Origin: Enoplolaimus lenunculus | Lineage: Eukaryota; Nematoda; Enoplea; Enoplida; Thoracostomopsidae | Assembly: GCA_030248215.1 (NCBI GenBank) | Contig: JASANG010000373.1 | Coordinates: forward strand, 62,001-126,000 | Reading direction: 5' to 3' | Length of the DNA stretch: 64,000 nt | Shown here: positions 53,054 through 64,000 of the stretch, piece after piece | Layout of the letters: the number at the start of each line of letters is the position of its first letter | How positions within the stretch are numbered: the stretch's first letter is position 1 | Notes under the pieces: model-generated | Databases searched by the model: none | The model's input: the letters and a program-made list of their open reading frames with translations, nothing else | Told to the model about the DNA's origin: nothing | Made by a program: the position numbers and the translations under genes

Positions 53054-53786
53054 ATTTCCGCTTTCGTATACTAATAGGATAAACATAAGAGTGTCTACAA
53101 TTTTCTCTAGCAAGAAACATTTTGACCAATGAAAGAGACTTTTGAAATAATTGCACATCAAACAGTTATGCAAACTATATAACAAGCACTGATACAAATT
53201 GTGTCACATTATTAATGCAAATTCGACAATGTCATGCGTACACCAGGTCACTTTTGAGGGAATAAATAGTGTGATGGACGCTGAAGCTGTTTCGGCTTCA
53301 ATGCACTGCTGCACACTGAAGTTTGTTTCAATTTTCTGTTCATTATATTGTGCGCTAATGACAAACAGTCGCTGTGCATCAGCTTATTGAGTAAAACAAA
53401 GATTTTGAATCTGTTAGCAGTGTCTGTCACAATTCATCGAATAAACGGACGGCTTGTAGTTCGTCAGGTTTCAATGAATTAAGCCAAAACCTATTAATGA
53501 TGGGCAACAAATTGCCGAGCCAACAAGATTTCGCGTGCAAATTTTGCCAAACATCGATATTGGGGAAAATAGCTAAATTTAAAACTATCTAAACGTTTTT
53601 GATTTCTAAACTTGAAATCCTAAGCTAACATGGTGTCTTCAGTAATTTGACCCGAAATCACATTTTTGTAAACCGAATATTGATTATTGCACAGAAGAGT
53701 AAATCTTTCTGAAAATGGTTACCAAATACATGAGTTGAGTTCTGATATAATTTAATGGTCTGTTTCGTGATAAACTGTACTATTTA

Positions 53787-54192
53787 CTGTAGTGATCCAA
53801 ATATCAGGGACAATCTAATATTTATTTCACCCCTCCAGAGGGCACCACCTCTCTGTTCGGGTCCGGACTGTTCCTAATTTTCGAATCTAGCTATCTTTAA
53901 CACAGGCAAACATTTTTTTACAGTTTAAGTTCGTTATTTTCACAATATACTTTTAAGAGCTACGAATTGGTAACATTATTAATACTCTGAGCAGTGAATC
54001 AAATTGTGCATTAAATTTAATTATGATCAGGAAGCATATACGCGATCTCATTATGGTAATTCATGCTTATGACATAATTAGTAATTTTAGACCCCATTCA
54101 ACTACGGGCTCTAATTATGAAAATAAACTCCTTCAATCCCAAAATATGACCATAGACTGTTATTTTTTGCCCTGCTATCCGAATCACTACAG
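53787..54192. mobile_element. Mariner-like MITE, copy M4, with TA on both sides
   Basis: CTGTAGTGATCCAAATATCA on the left and TATCCGAATCACTACAG on the right are inverted partners, and TA flanks both ends (53785-53786 and 54193-54194), the mariner/Tc1 target site. The interior is diverged from M1-M3. Confidence 0.8.
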
Positions 54193-54864
54193 TAAGCCAG
54201 CTACGATTCATACTCAACTTTCAATCTAGATGACGCCCACCAATTGAAAGTTTTGGGAAACAGTGACATGCCTGGTTAATCTATAGTTGCCGTTAACCGA
54301 ATAGATATCGAATAAATAGGATTATTTTGAATAATTATTTTGTATGGTTAGTTTTACCCCGTCTCCATTGCCGCTATTAGGAACTGCTTGTTCACTTAAA
54401 CGTTTTGTGTTCGGCCTAAAAATGTTCTAAATTTGTGTTAACGATGCTAAAAGGTTAAAAATCACTATTGCAACTATAATATATCATTATAAAATGCAAA
54501 CTAATAGTCATCGAGATTTTGTAACACTATGCTCATTAGAGTATTCCCCATGTTATATATGCAAAATAGCAAAATTGTGCAAATCGACTCGAATTAACAA
54601 CCAGGATTAGGTTATTTGCCAGCAAGGACTTTGCCAGCTGAATTCTGTATTTGAATATTGTCAACGGGTATTATGTTTGACAATGGTAATTTTGAATTCG
54701 CGTTAATCAATTTACCTTAGGTTATATATACACTAACGTCGATTGTTGATTGTTATCAATTTATTCTGTATATCTTTCGCAACAGAAATTCTTGGAATTG
54801 AAAAAAACCTCAATCATTAATATTTTTCGAGCGGGAGCTTTGCAAAAATCGGTCAATGAAAACA

Positions 54865-55105
54865 ACAGGGGCGGAACAGTGTTAGGAGCGTACTCCTTTA
54901 CCTAAACCTAAGCCTAAGTCTATGCCTGAGCGTAAGAATGAGTTTATTCCAAAGCCTAAGCCTACGCCTAAGCCTAAACGTAAGAATGAGCATATTCATA
55001 AGCCTAAGCCTTAGCCTAAGCCTAGCAAAAGAAATAGTCTAAAGCTTAAGACTCTATTGCAGCCGCACAGAAAAACGGTCCGCCCCTGATTTTTACATGC
55101 GACCA
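54865..55105. mobile_element. Telomere-motif element with the longest GCCTAA tracts
   Basis: It begins ACAGGGGCGGAACAGTG and ends CGGTCCGCCCCTGATTTTTA. Between them are CCTAAACCTAAGCCTAAGTC, CCTAAGCCTACGCCTAAGCC and AAGCCTAAGCCTTAGCCTAA. It is the densest telomere-like sequence in the window. Confidence 0.7.
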
Positions 55106-55789
55106 AAATTCGATCAAGTTTGTTGTGGTTGTTAATTGGAGCAAAAATGCTACATGCACCATTTCGCTTGTAAAAATACGTGACACGGCATCCATCCACC
55201 TTGTCCCATAGTTACTGCAAGTTTTCTACGAATTGTCAACATTAAAGCTTACCTTCTTACCCGAAATTAACCCTTAAATTCCCATATTAGCTATTTTAAT
55301 AGCCTATGATCCAGGTTATATTATAGATGTAGTCGATAACGAGCGTGAGTAACCTGGCTTGAAGACAGGTTAGACTTAGTATTAAACTTAGTCATGTTTT
55401 TAGGTTTAAGCATTGGTTTAGGTTTAGGCTTGCAAATCCCCTATAGCTACCATTGGCCACATTACAACTTCATGTAATTTAAACAAACCATGATAATGGC
55501 AACACGAGGGATACAACCTCAAACGATGTAGTGCAGTACAGATACTTGAAGAGCAACACTGAATTTCCGGTCGGAAATGAAACAACAGCTTTTATTCGGC
55601 TTTTGGCGAAAACAGAAAATCTATATAAATATATCACATATATTATATATGTCAAACCAAAATAGAATAAACGGTGTGTTAAAGTTTCCAAATAGATTGT
55701 ATCTCAAATTCAGCGAAACCTAATAGTGTACACGCCAAAAACAAACAACAAGCATTGTTAACTAACAACTAATTTTTAGACCTCTGAAG

Positions 55790-56085
55790 CAATTTGCATA
55801 GCTAATCTGTTCCAACAAGAGGCGTGTCAGTCGACGTTGGAACCGGGACTTCAGACCTTTTAACGAAGCAGCTGGCAAAGCGGCCTACACAGCAGGGATT
55901 GAACTCTTGACCTACGGATCTTTAAGCGATCACTCTACCACTGCGCCAAGTAGCCCGCCTCTCCAACTGCATTTTTCGTCGACTATATGGGTCGATCGCA
56001 TGCTGACGGCAAGCATACTATACAATATGCATTGCATATGCGCTAGGACAAGCCATGTCTCACCTGCTTACAAGGCGGCATAGTT
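55790..56085 (-). repeat. tRNA-derived SINE (family S) with intact tRNA-like head
   Basis: On the minus strand the head reads GGGCTACTTGGCGCAGTGGT (A-box TGGCGCAGTGG) and AAGAGTTCAATCCCTG (B-box-like). It is followed by the family body shared with 4260-4475 and 37560-37745. The acceptor stem does not close properly, so this is not a functional tRNA gene. Confidence 0.7.
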
Positions 56086-58309
56086 AAATTAAAACTGTTC
56101 CGTTTTATTATTCATCGCAAACTTTTCAGTCAGAATCTTGTTTAACACTTTTCAGCTCTGGTACACCTTCGTACCCACATTTAAGGTTTAAACTTGGATT
56201 AAGCTTAAACTTATTTTATATGCGAAGGATAAGGCAAAGGGTTTACCAAAGGCTTAGGCAGTTTAGTGTTTTATGTTTAGATACAGGTAGATTGTTTCAT
56301 AACTCTAAGCTTAACTGTACAGGATAAGAAGACGGTAGAAGAGCGCAGGTTGCTAGTAGCCATAAGTTTGATAATCGCGAGAAATATCAGTTGTATAAAT
56401 TGAAAGTTTTCAGGGTAACTTTGAAGTTATTTGTACACAATTACAATGCTAACCAAGCAAAACACAAATATTGATCATCAAACGAATTTGTGAAACAATT
56501 ATTCAAAGTTCACAGCAGCTAAGTTGTCATAAATTAACTTTAGCAGAAAGCCTACGGTAAATTAATATAAATTACACTTTTGCATAAAAATGTGTTGATA
56601 TAATGAGCTTATCATGTTCTGATTATATATATTTATGAAAAATTTTCGTTTCACCTTAGGCTTGAAACAGGCACACGAAAGTGAGAAAGTGTCAAGAATA
56701 GGAGCCTGTACTATGAGAGGCAGGGGAAATTCAAGGGTGGTAAACTTAGGCTTTAAATTACCGTATATGCTATTTAGGTTTAGGCTTAGGCTTATTGTTT
56801 ATAGTCTGCAATCTGCTGTAGTTAATAGCATGGACCCGAAAAACAGTTTGAAGCAAAATTTAGAAATACACATTGGGAATAATCCATTGAAGTTCAAGAA
56901 AAACTACACTTACCCGGTTCGTCTAGAGAACTATAACAATAACCGCGTAGCTGAACATAGATTCCGGTCTTTTAACTGATCCAATGTTTTTAAAATTTCA
57001 AAAAATTCAAACCATCAATCGTATTTAATGCTAACTGTTAGGAGGGCTTCAATAAATTATACGTGGGTCTTGTTTATCGACATGGAGTGGGGGGCTTGCA
57101 AGGTTAGGCCTCGGTTTAATTTTGTGGGCCCACATTTAAATCAATGAGATTCGGCAGAGGTAAACGTTCAAAAATTTTATATCAAGAACAGAATCTCGTC
57201 GGACGGCACACGTGCCTGGTAAATCCTTGGAACTCACTCAGGTGACTCTGTAGGACAGCCAAATTGTTTCGACCAAAAACACCAGTTTAACCGTGCGTAT
57301 TTAAAACAATTCCGTTGACGGTTAGTTCTGGTTTCATATATTTTCAGAGAGATGCCTTAGCCATGATGTCGAACAAATTAAGACTGGACAAATTCGAGAT
57401 TGTTCCACTGAGTCAGTTTACTTCAGCAGGTCGGAAAAATACGTTTCAAGAAATCAATTATACAAGAAAGCGTTCTATTTCAATTAGTAAACGATAAAAA
57501 TATTATTTTTGTCCGCATCTCCTGCAAATCATAATAAACTTTATAGGTTTCACATCAAGAAAGCACCGGTTACCATAGTGACAAACCGTGTTGTTTATTA
57601 CTGTAAATATTTTCAATATTACTAGTTACTTACTATCACGTGATGGTAACAACCGAAATTGAAAAAAAAAACTATTGCTCAAGGAACGTTAAAGTTTCAT
57701 TTTATATAAATTAAATATATTTTAAAACTAAATTAATATTATTTAATAATGCAAAATGAAATAGAGAATATAATAAGTAATTGCATTAACAGGAAAATAC
57801 CCAGTTGGCGAAGATCGGAATAGCTCAGCCAATCAATTGACGGAAAAGTCACTCTGAAGATAGTTAGAAATGCTGAAAAGGTGTGTGTGTTGACCGTTGT
57901 CGATCCATATGACGCTTAAACTCTAATTTGATTTAAAGCTTAAACTAATCGAGACAGATGAAACAAAACTTTCTACAGTAACTACACTATTCACTTCTAG
58001 GATACGCTTAAACTCCTACAGTGTTTAATAATGAATTTAATTGATAATCAAAGTTTATAATGCCAATTTGTAGTGAATCCTCAGTTCAATGTCTAGTCAT
58101 ATATTTAAATTGAGTTAAACTAAAATAGCTAAACACAAACCCGTAGTCGTCTCACTTTGCTGGGGGGATGAAATTTTTTAACAGTGGAATACACTGGTTC
58201 ACACGGACTTTCGTGGTTGAAAATTTTCTACGGGGGCCAAAATTTTTTCAAGGAGAGGCCTGAGCTCCCCTGAAACCGCAAAAAGACATGATTTCTGAGA
58301 ATGTAAACA

Positions 58310-58404
58310 TCGTAGCCCAAGCCGTCATTCCACACTGGACTGGCCCAATCTGGAATTGGGTTAGCTCAATTTCGAATTGAACTGAACTACGGCTTGGGCT
58401 ACGA
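58310..58404. repeat. Palindrome, 95 bp
   Basis: TCGTAGCCCAAGCCGT at the left is the exact inverse of ACGGCTTGGGCTACGA at the right. Inner pairs such as CCAATCTGGAATTGGG extend the fold. It could be a foldback transposon or a structured RNA; there is no evidence of expression. Confidence 0.8.
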
Positions 58405-59164
58405 CCTATGCAAAAAATTTTCCTAGCAATTTCGTCAGGCGAGAAAACAAAACGAAAACGCAAAACAACTATGACTGATATCAATAGTTGGTTGCAAACA
58501 CTAGTATTCAATAAAACAGTTTAGAAACAAGCCTCAAGGGATTTTTTTCTGCTATATCGTTGTTAAAAAGTTTTGGTATTGTAGTTACAGCATCATCCGT
58601 TTAAAATAAACCAAATTGTCCATTTAAATTAAGTGGATACACTGATTTATTTCACATCGACGAGAGTTTTACTGCCAAAAAATATTGCCAGAAATGTTTT
58701 CAAAAAACAATAATTTCTATTTCGATTGGCGTTTAAAAATTGGTTTCATCTGTTTTGAGTAATGGATCATCTACGTAATAATGCGCGCATAGTTGTAAAA
58801 AAATTGTCCACCTAACCTCTTAGGACCAATATATATAAGTTTTCTTGTCTCAAATTTTTGAATTTAAATAAGTATATTTTAATATTTAAAGCAAGGGTTT
58901 ATAAGCAACCTGCAGACAAATTTGGCCTCATAGCCAGAGGGCAGCGAGAGGTACTCAGCTTCCTTGAAGAAATTTCCCCCGCTGAAAAGTGTTACCCCGT
59001 TTATAAGTCTTGCGAAATCAACCGCATGTCCCTCGTGAAACAGTTTTGCCCTGTCTAGAATGTAAGCTTGCAACAGACGTGTAGAGATAAGGGCGGAAAC
59101 AAAGAAAATTGCTGAGATAGTTATGCCCGAGTAGTATGGTCCATTTGTTCACTGCTACGTTTAA

Positions 59165-59345
59165 GCCTCAACGGCGGATCCATGGGGGGGCCACCGCGGC
59201 CGTGCCCCCCCAACAGCATCTCGACAAAAACTATACAGCAATTTTGTGACAATAGTTAGTGGTTTGTGTGTAGGTCAAAAGTAAGTTTATTACCTGTGAA
59301 ATTTTGGCCCCCACCATTTTGAGATCCTGGATCCGCCACTGTTAA
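59165..59345. mobile_element. Short TIR element with GGCGGATCC ends
   Basis: The left end ACGGCGGATCCATGG and the right end CCTGGATCCGCCACTGT are inverted partners. C-runs lie inside. Related ends occur at 35047-35190 (GCAGATCC and GGATCCGCC) and near 2700. Confidence 0.6.
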
Positions 59346-60348
59346 GGCTCGCAAACATCTTATTCAACTGGCAACGGAAATAACTTTAATAAACAGTAAG
59401 CTGTACATATCTGTACAAATAAAGCTGGAATGCCATACATACGTATTTTGGGTAACGTTCCAGCATTACTTTGGTCACAGTATTTTCTTACAACAGAAGC
59501 GTGATTGCTCTGTCAAAAGAAAATTTGCATTTAAATTGTTATGCATTCGCTGACTTTTGCGGATTGAATTCGGCTGACTAGTAAACTTTATGTACTTTAG
59601 AATTCAGCAACGTTATGGGTTTACTTGTTGCCTTAAAATTATTGCGAATTTCATAGCCACATTTAACAACATTTACGATAAAAACTGCTAATATTCTTTG
59701 AACTTGAAAACAAAGCGCTCTGCAACGTAAGCGAACTTAGCTTCGGGTGCGAAAATAACACCTAATAGAGATCGATGAATACTGGTTAAGCCGACTTTAT
59801 ATAAAACCATATCTCATAAAATATAAATAGCATAAATAAAACCGCTTCGAAAGTTTACAAAAAAATTTTGCCTATGATATCTATACCGTTTGCAAATTAA
59901 ATAATTACCCAATCACAGCTCAGCTTTCTTTCAAACATTACTTCGCAAATAGCTTTAAAGAAAAGAGTATAATCCTCGCAATGAAATGCGACAATGCTCT
60001 CGTTCAGTCCGACATAAACTCGGATGGATGTAAATTTTTACCAAATTTCAACAACTCGTATATTAATTTACCGAATGCATTCAAATTTGCAATTGTAAAA
60101 GGAATAAAAAATGATACAATAGACCATATTGGACAGAAAATAGGACGCAACCAGTTTCGTCACCTTTGCGGTAACAGCGGCATTAGTTGATATTCAGTTC
60201 AAACGCTAGTTTTTAACTAATTATTCTTAATTGATTATGGTTATTTCAGACACGTAGCCAGCTTGAAGTGTTGGAAGTGGAACAATCTTCGGAATGCATG
60301 TTGTTGATTTTACAATGCGTGTAAGCGAGCGGACTCTGTTACTATTAC

Positions 60349-60689
60349 CAAGAGTGGATGATCACTCTAACAAGAGTGTGCAACTACCGAAATTTGTGTG
60401 GTATAAAATGTACCAGCGGGCGTTGCATATTTGACCGACCCCCCTTATTTAGGGGAGGGAGGGTTAGTTGATACTTGAAACGTAGAATACCTATGGCTTT
60501 AAAATTATAAACAACGTTCGGTTTGAACTGTAACATTTCAACTAGTAAAATTAAAAAATTGTCAAACTTGACCTTCCCCCTTAAATAACGGGGGTAGGCC
60601 AAAAACACAACGCGTGCCGGGTACATTGTTTTGTACACAGAAAGTACCCAGTTGCACTCTTGTTATAACGATTGATCATCCACTCTTGC
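60349..60689. mobile_element. hAT-like MITE with 7-bp flanking duplication
   Basis: CAAGAGTGGATGATCACTC on the left and GATTGATCATCCACTCTTG on the right are inverted partners. CTATTAC flanks both sides (60342-60348 and 60690-60696). The interior has GACCCCCCTTATTTAGGG and CCCCCTTAAATAACGGGGG in inverse order. A relative lies near 16390-16615. Confidence 0.75.
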
Positions 60690-62249
60690 TATTACTAATT
60701 TATTGAACCAAAATGATCCGTCAATTAGTTTTATATATAATTTCTAAACACTAAAAACATTGTTTTATCTGAAAGTGACAGGTTTTTAGCCGCTGTGTAT
60801 CTGACACTCGCATTAATGATTGAGTGTGGACGTTCAAAATTTCAACGACAGCCACTTTATTTGAAAATCAATTCTTTCTCTCAACATAATTTCTTAAAAA
60901 CGAGTAAATTTTTGCATTTTGTCATTTTCGATAACAAATCAACTAAAACACTTCCAAAAATACTCTTATCTGAACAAATCATAGCAATCACGGCGAATTC
61001 TTGCAGCTTGAAAATATTTGAACGACGTGAGCGCGGTTGCATAAGTGACCCATATTATTAAATGACTATAGTACCTATCCCTAGTTTGGCAAAATGTTTC
61101 AAGTATGAAAACTGAAACCGAATTCAAAAACTGTGCTAAATTTCGAAGGTCAATAATCATTTGAGTTGGAATTAGAAACTTTACACGACCTATCATGTGA
61201 TGGATAATATACACATTTGAACATACGGCCAAAAATTATAACCATTAACGTATGTTATGTTTCAAATTATTTCATTCAAACAGCAAATATTTCTTACGTG
61301 TTATTTTCTATGGTTTCCATTGCTAAAACCGTCCTGGCCGTTTCAATCGGTATCATGACAATTCGTCGCCCGATAACTTGTAATCCGAAATTTCATCGAC
61401 TCGACAATTCGTCGCCCATCATTATGCTTAGTGTTATGCTTAGATTTAGGATTACGCTTAGGACTATGAATAGATATAGACAGGGGCAGGAACAGGGTTT
61501 AGCCGCCTCTGCAACATTTTTGGTCCACTCTAGAAAGTTTCATCCTCGCTTGCAACTCATCGTCCGAAACCCTTGTATGTCACTCCTATAAAATTTTTAG
61601 CACTCACAAGCAAGATGTCCTGGCTAGGGGCTTGTAATAACCACAAGTAGGTTTCAAAATATCGTGCCTGTTAATATCACAATCTGTTTTTCACCGCATT
61701 TAACCGAAGCACCGCAGACCCTTTATGGTTTAAAAAATTTAATTAAATGCTAAAATATAGCTTGCCTGTTAATCAATTACTTCTGACACAACGCCTAGAC
61801 TGAGGTTCAGGGCAAACAAACCATACTCTGACTGTGTATACACCGCATGTCGCCGATCGCTGCCGTCCAAAGCACGGCAACCAATTGCAAGCTAAGATTA
61901 CAACAACACAAAGTGCCTGTAGCCAAAAGAGTGAGTTTATAGGCGTAACCTTTTATAGGTTGGCTTACCCCCGTTTGTAAGGTGCGCAAAATTGCCGCAT
62001 GCCCTTTTGAATTTTTCTAGCCCCCTCTAGCAAGTTGAGTGGTAAGGTACTCTGAAGTCGTCGGTGAAATACACCCTGTATCCGCAGCAAAAAGCATTAC
62101 AGTAAATGCAAGAACGGTACGTCACACGCAGGACAAAGATATCAAACGGTGAAAGACTATACTGCGAGATTACCGGAAAGTATACACAGGAAATAGGCAC
62201 TCGCTGATAAAAAAAGTCGCACAGAACAACAAAAGTTCATATAAGACGG

Positions 62250-62405
62250 GCCCGTAACCATAAAGGGGGGCAGGGGTGCTCAACCCCCCGGAAAAATTTT
62301 GGCCTTCCTTAGAAAATTTTCAATCTTGCTTGTAAGTCATTGAAAACCCTAGAATGTCCCTCCTGAATAAATCCCCCCATGCAAGGTGACTTGGCTACGG
62401 GCCTG
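62250..62405. repeat. Dispersed repeat with CTTGCTTGTAAGTC core, further copy
   Basis: GGGGGGCAGGGGTGCTCAAC, AGAAAATTTTCAATCTTGCT, TGTAAGTCATTGAAAACCC and CAAGGTGACTTGGCTACGGG follow the order seen at 46160-46340 and 48300-48450. Confidence 0.65.
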
Positions 62406-63439
62406 AAAAGACAATACAGAAAGAACTCTTTGAAAGCCTACCTAATAAGAAGCACTATTGAAGCAGATAAAATGTAGGCATCTTAGTAAAACAAACGCCA
62501 CATAGACGGGACTCAGAAGCCGTACGCCAGCCATAAAGCTGTACACGGGATCGTAAAGAGTACCAAAAAAACTCAGCCCTCTTATGAAAATTGTCATAAA
62601 AACAGTTTTAACCTTTATCATCTGAGTGCATGGTATATCTCTCCTGAAACATTGTAAACCCCACAAGCATATTGAGCTGGCATCGGGCTTGGCCGTACGG
62701 TTAAGTCTAAAGAAATCAAGCATACCAGACAGACGCCAATTACCAATACGAGTAAGTCAGGTAGCAAGATCCTTACTGCTCTTGCGGCTTGCAAACTGTT
62801 CTAAGGCAAACACGCAATCAAGACGAGACTGCTAATCTGTCATGTAGAAGTGTATGAATGTAGGACAAAATCCCCCCCAAATTATATGCTACCAAGATAG
62901 CAAAAAATTTTAGCCACACAATTATGTTAATTTTTTTACGTTCCTATGGAAAGTTTTTTTGACACCCTCCAGTATTCCGACTACCGGAATGCTCACGTAA
63001 TATATATAACGGTCCCGTCTGGCTTGTTTTATATCGAGCTTTTTATACGGACATCTTGACGCTGGTTCAGATGAAAACTATATTCGATTTGATTTAATAT
63101 ATATTTTATTTAGAACTCAATTAATTACACACAAAACCGACTGAATATTTTGCGGTTGCGTTTAAAAATAACATTTAGCACGCGTAGGAGTTCACACAAA
63201 GCTTAATATTAATGAAAAATGAAACCATTTATCACGCAAAGTGTCGATTTCAACGAATTGTGCAGTTGTTTACGAGCCTAAAATATCCTCAAATTTAGCT
63301 ATGATCTGAGCGGTTTTACTTTAGCTCAATCTTGTCATAAAATAGAACGCTATTTTTAAGCGACACAGAAAGTTCACCGCCCACTTTTCCACCCCGTCCC
63401 ATCCCCATTTTTCGATTTCCACCTTTCGTCTCTACTTTA

Positions 63440-63825
63440 CGTTCCTACCACATTTGGCCCCCACCAGTTTCTGCTCTCACCACTTTTCGACTCCTCCCCC
63501 ACTTTTCGACCCCAGATCTTTTTGCCCCCACCACTTTTTGCCCCACAAATTTTCGCCTCCTCCCCCACTTTTCGATTCCACTTCTTTTTGTCCCCACCAC
63601 TTTTTGCCCCCACCTCTTTTTGCCCCACAAATTTTCGCCTCCTCCCCCACTTTTCGCCCCCACCTCTTTTTGTACCCACCACTTTTTGTTCCCACCACTT
63701 TTTGCCCTCACAAATTTTCGCCTCCTCCCCCACTTTTCGCCCCCACCTCTTTTTGCCCCCACCACTTTTTGCCCCCACCACTTTTTGTTCCCACCACTCT
63801 TTGCCTCCACAAATTTTCGCTGTCA
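63440..63825. repeat. CT-rich minisatellite
   Basis: Variants of CCCCCACCACTTTTTG, CCCCACAAATTTTCG and CCTCCTCCCCCACTTTTCG alternate in a higher-order pattern. Long frames on both strands (FCPHHFLPPPLF and GAKSGGGKKRWG types) are artefacts of the repeat and not genes. Confidence 0.85.
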
Positions 63826-64000
63826 ATCAAACGGTTGGCGTTTTGTATTTTTGACACGATTTCTTATTTTTTGTAAACTTGTAAACAGTCAAACTTGATC
63901 GAACACAATTAACATAAAGTCATTTAACGAAGCTTAAATGTTTGTTCAAGCAAAACTTAAACGGTTCGACACAATGAAATAGACATCCTTCCACATTTCT

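Larger units (their letters stand above)
51251..64000. other. 12.7 kb upstream of rabphilin with no supported gene
   Basis: Open frames are short and match no family I know, including plus-strand frames at 56818-56979 (MDPKNSLKQNLEIHIGNNPL), 57347-57430 and 59981-60190. The contents are repeats: telomere-motif elements (52473-52660, 52877-53053, 54865-55105, tracts near 55370-55440, 56170-56300 and 61420-61490), a mariner-like MITE (53787-54192), a SINE (55790-56085), palindromes, CTTGCTTGTAAGTC repeats, a hAT-like MITE (60349-60689) and a CT-rich minisatellite (63440-63825). The rabphilin promoter should lie near 51250-52300. Confidence 0.6.

Noticed and set aside
54865-55105. True telomere or chromosome end
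   Set aside because: The GCCTAA tracts are short, degenerate and bounded by inverted repeats inside chromosomal sequence.
55890-55960. tRNA gene on the minus strand
   Set aside because: The head of a SINE-like repeat; stem pairing is incomplete and the body matches other dispersed copies.
56818-57430. Two frames (MDPKNSLKQNLEIHIGNNPL and MMSNKLRLDKFEIVPLSQFT) as exons of one gene
   Set aside because: Donor and acceptor phases were not convincing and the sequence matches no family I know.
59981-60190. Plus-strand frame of 69 aa (MKCDNALVQSDINSDGCKFL)
   Set aside because: No homologous motif, no clear splice context and a single short frame.
63437-63898. Overlapping Pro/His/Phe-rich and Gly/Lys/Trp-rich frames at the right edge
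   Set aside because: A CT-rich minisatellite opens many frames on both strands at once; there are no splice sites or family similarity.
1-64000. CRISPR arrays, operons, bacterial-type promoters or virus-like elements
   Set aside because: The window is clearly eukaryotic, with spliced genes; no such structures were recognised.

Overview
This is a eukaryotic, intron-rich, AT-rich and gene-poor stretch, most likely from a nematode with a fairly large genome. The main clue is degenerate runs of TTAGGC/GCCTAA, the nematode telomere unit, scattered through dispersed repeats. Other hints are short T-rich 3' splice sites ending in ttttag or ttncag, and an AG acceptor-like site 11-13 nt upstream of all three chosen start codons, as spliced-leader trans-splicing would give. 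The species cannot be named from the sequence.

Three multi-exon genes could be assembled by hand from splice sites, phase and family motifs. (1) 4784-13195, plus strand: three exons, 1022 aa. It has an N-terminal charged long-helix segment with a proline kink and a very long Ser/Asn-rich tail with an acidic-aromatic patch. A Mastermind/LAG-3-like Notch co-activator is a tentative reading. (2) 17274-26154, minus strand: a seven-exon phospholipid scramblase (PLSCR family, 246 aa), recovered from a 46-nt first coding exon to a 33-nt terminal exon. (3) 29835-51250, minus strand: a 17-exon rabphilin-like gene (about 1388 aa). It has a Rab-binding zinc finger, a long disordered linker, and C2A and C2B domains that keep their calcium-binding aspartates. 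It carries an unusual 570-residue N-terminal exon. Genes 1 and 2 converge across about 4.1 kb; genes 2 and 3 are head-to-tail, 3.7 kb apart.

The rest is introns and intergenic DNA full of small non-autonomous elements. These include piggyBac-like TTAA elements carrying a tRNA-like Pol III promoter, mariner-like TA elements, hAT-like elements (one with a perfect 8-bp target duplication), several foldback families carrying telomere-like tracts, tRNA-derived SINEs and GC-rich hairpins. No intact autonomous transposon, rRNA, bona fide tRNA gene, CRISPR or virus-like element was recognised. The last 12.7 kb (51251-64000) holds no gene that I can support.

The most unusual signals are these: three tandem repeats lie across or directly beside 5' splice sites (30 bp x about 27 in rabphilin intron 12, 85 bp x about 9 in rabphilin intron 2, and about 175 bp x 2 in scramblase intron 5); a tRNA-like module sits inside TTAA-flanked elements; and the telomere motif recurs inside several TIR element families.
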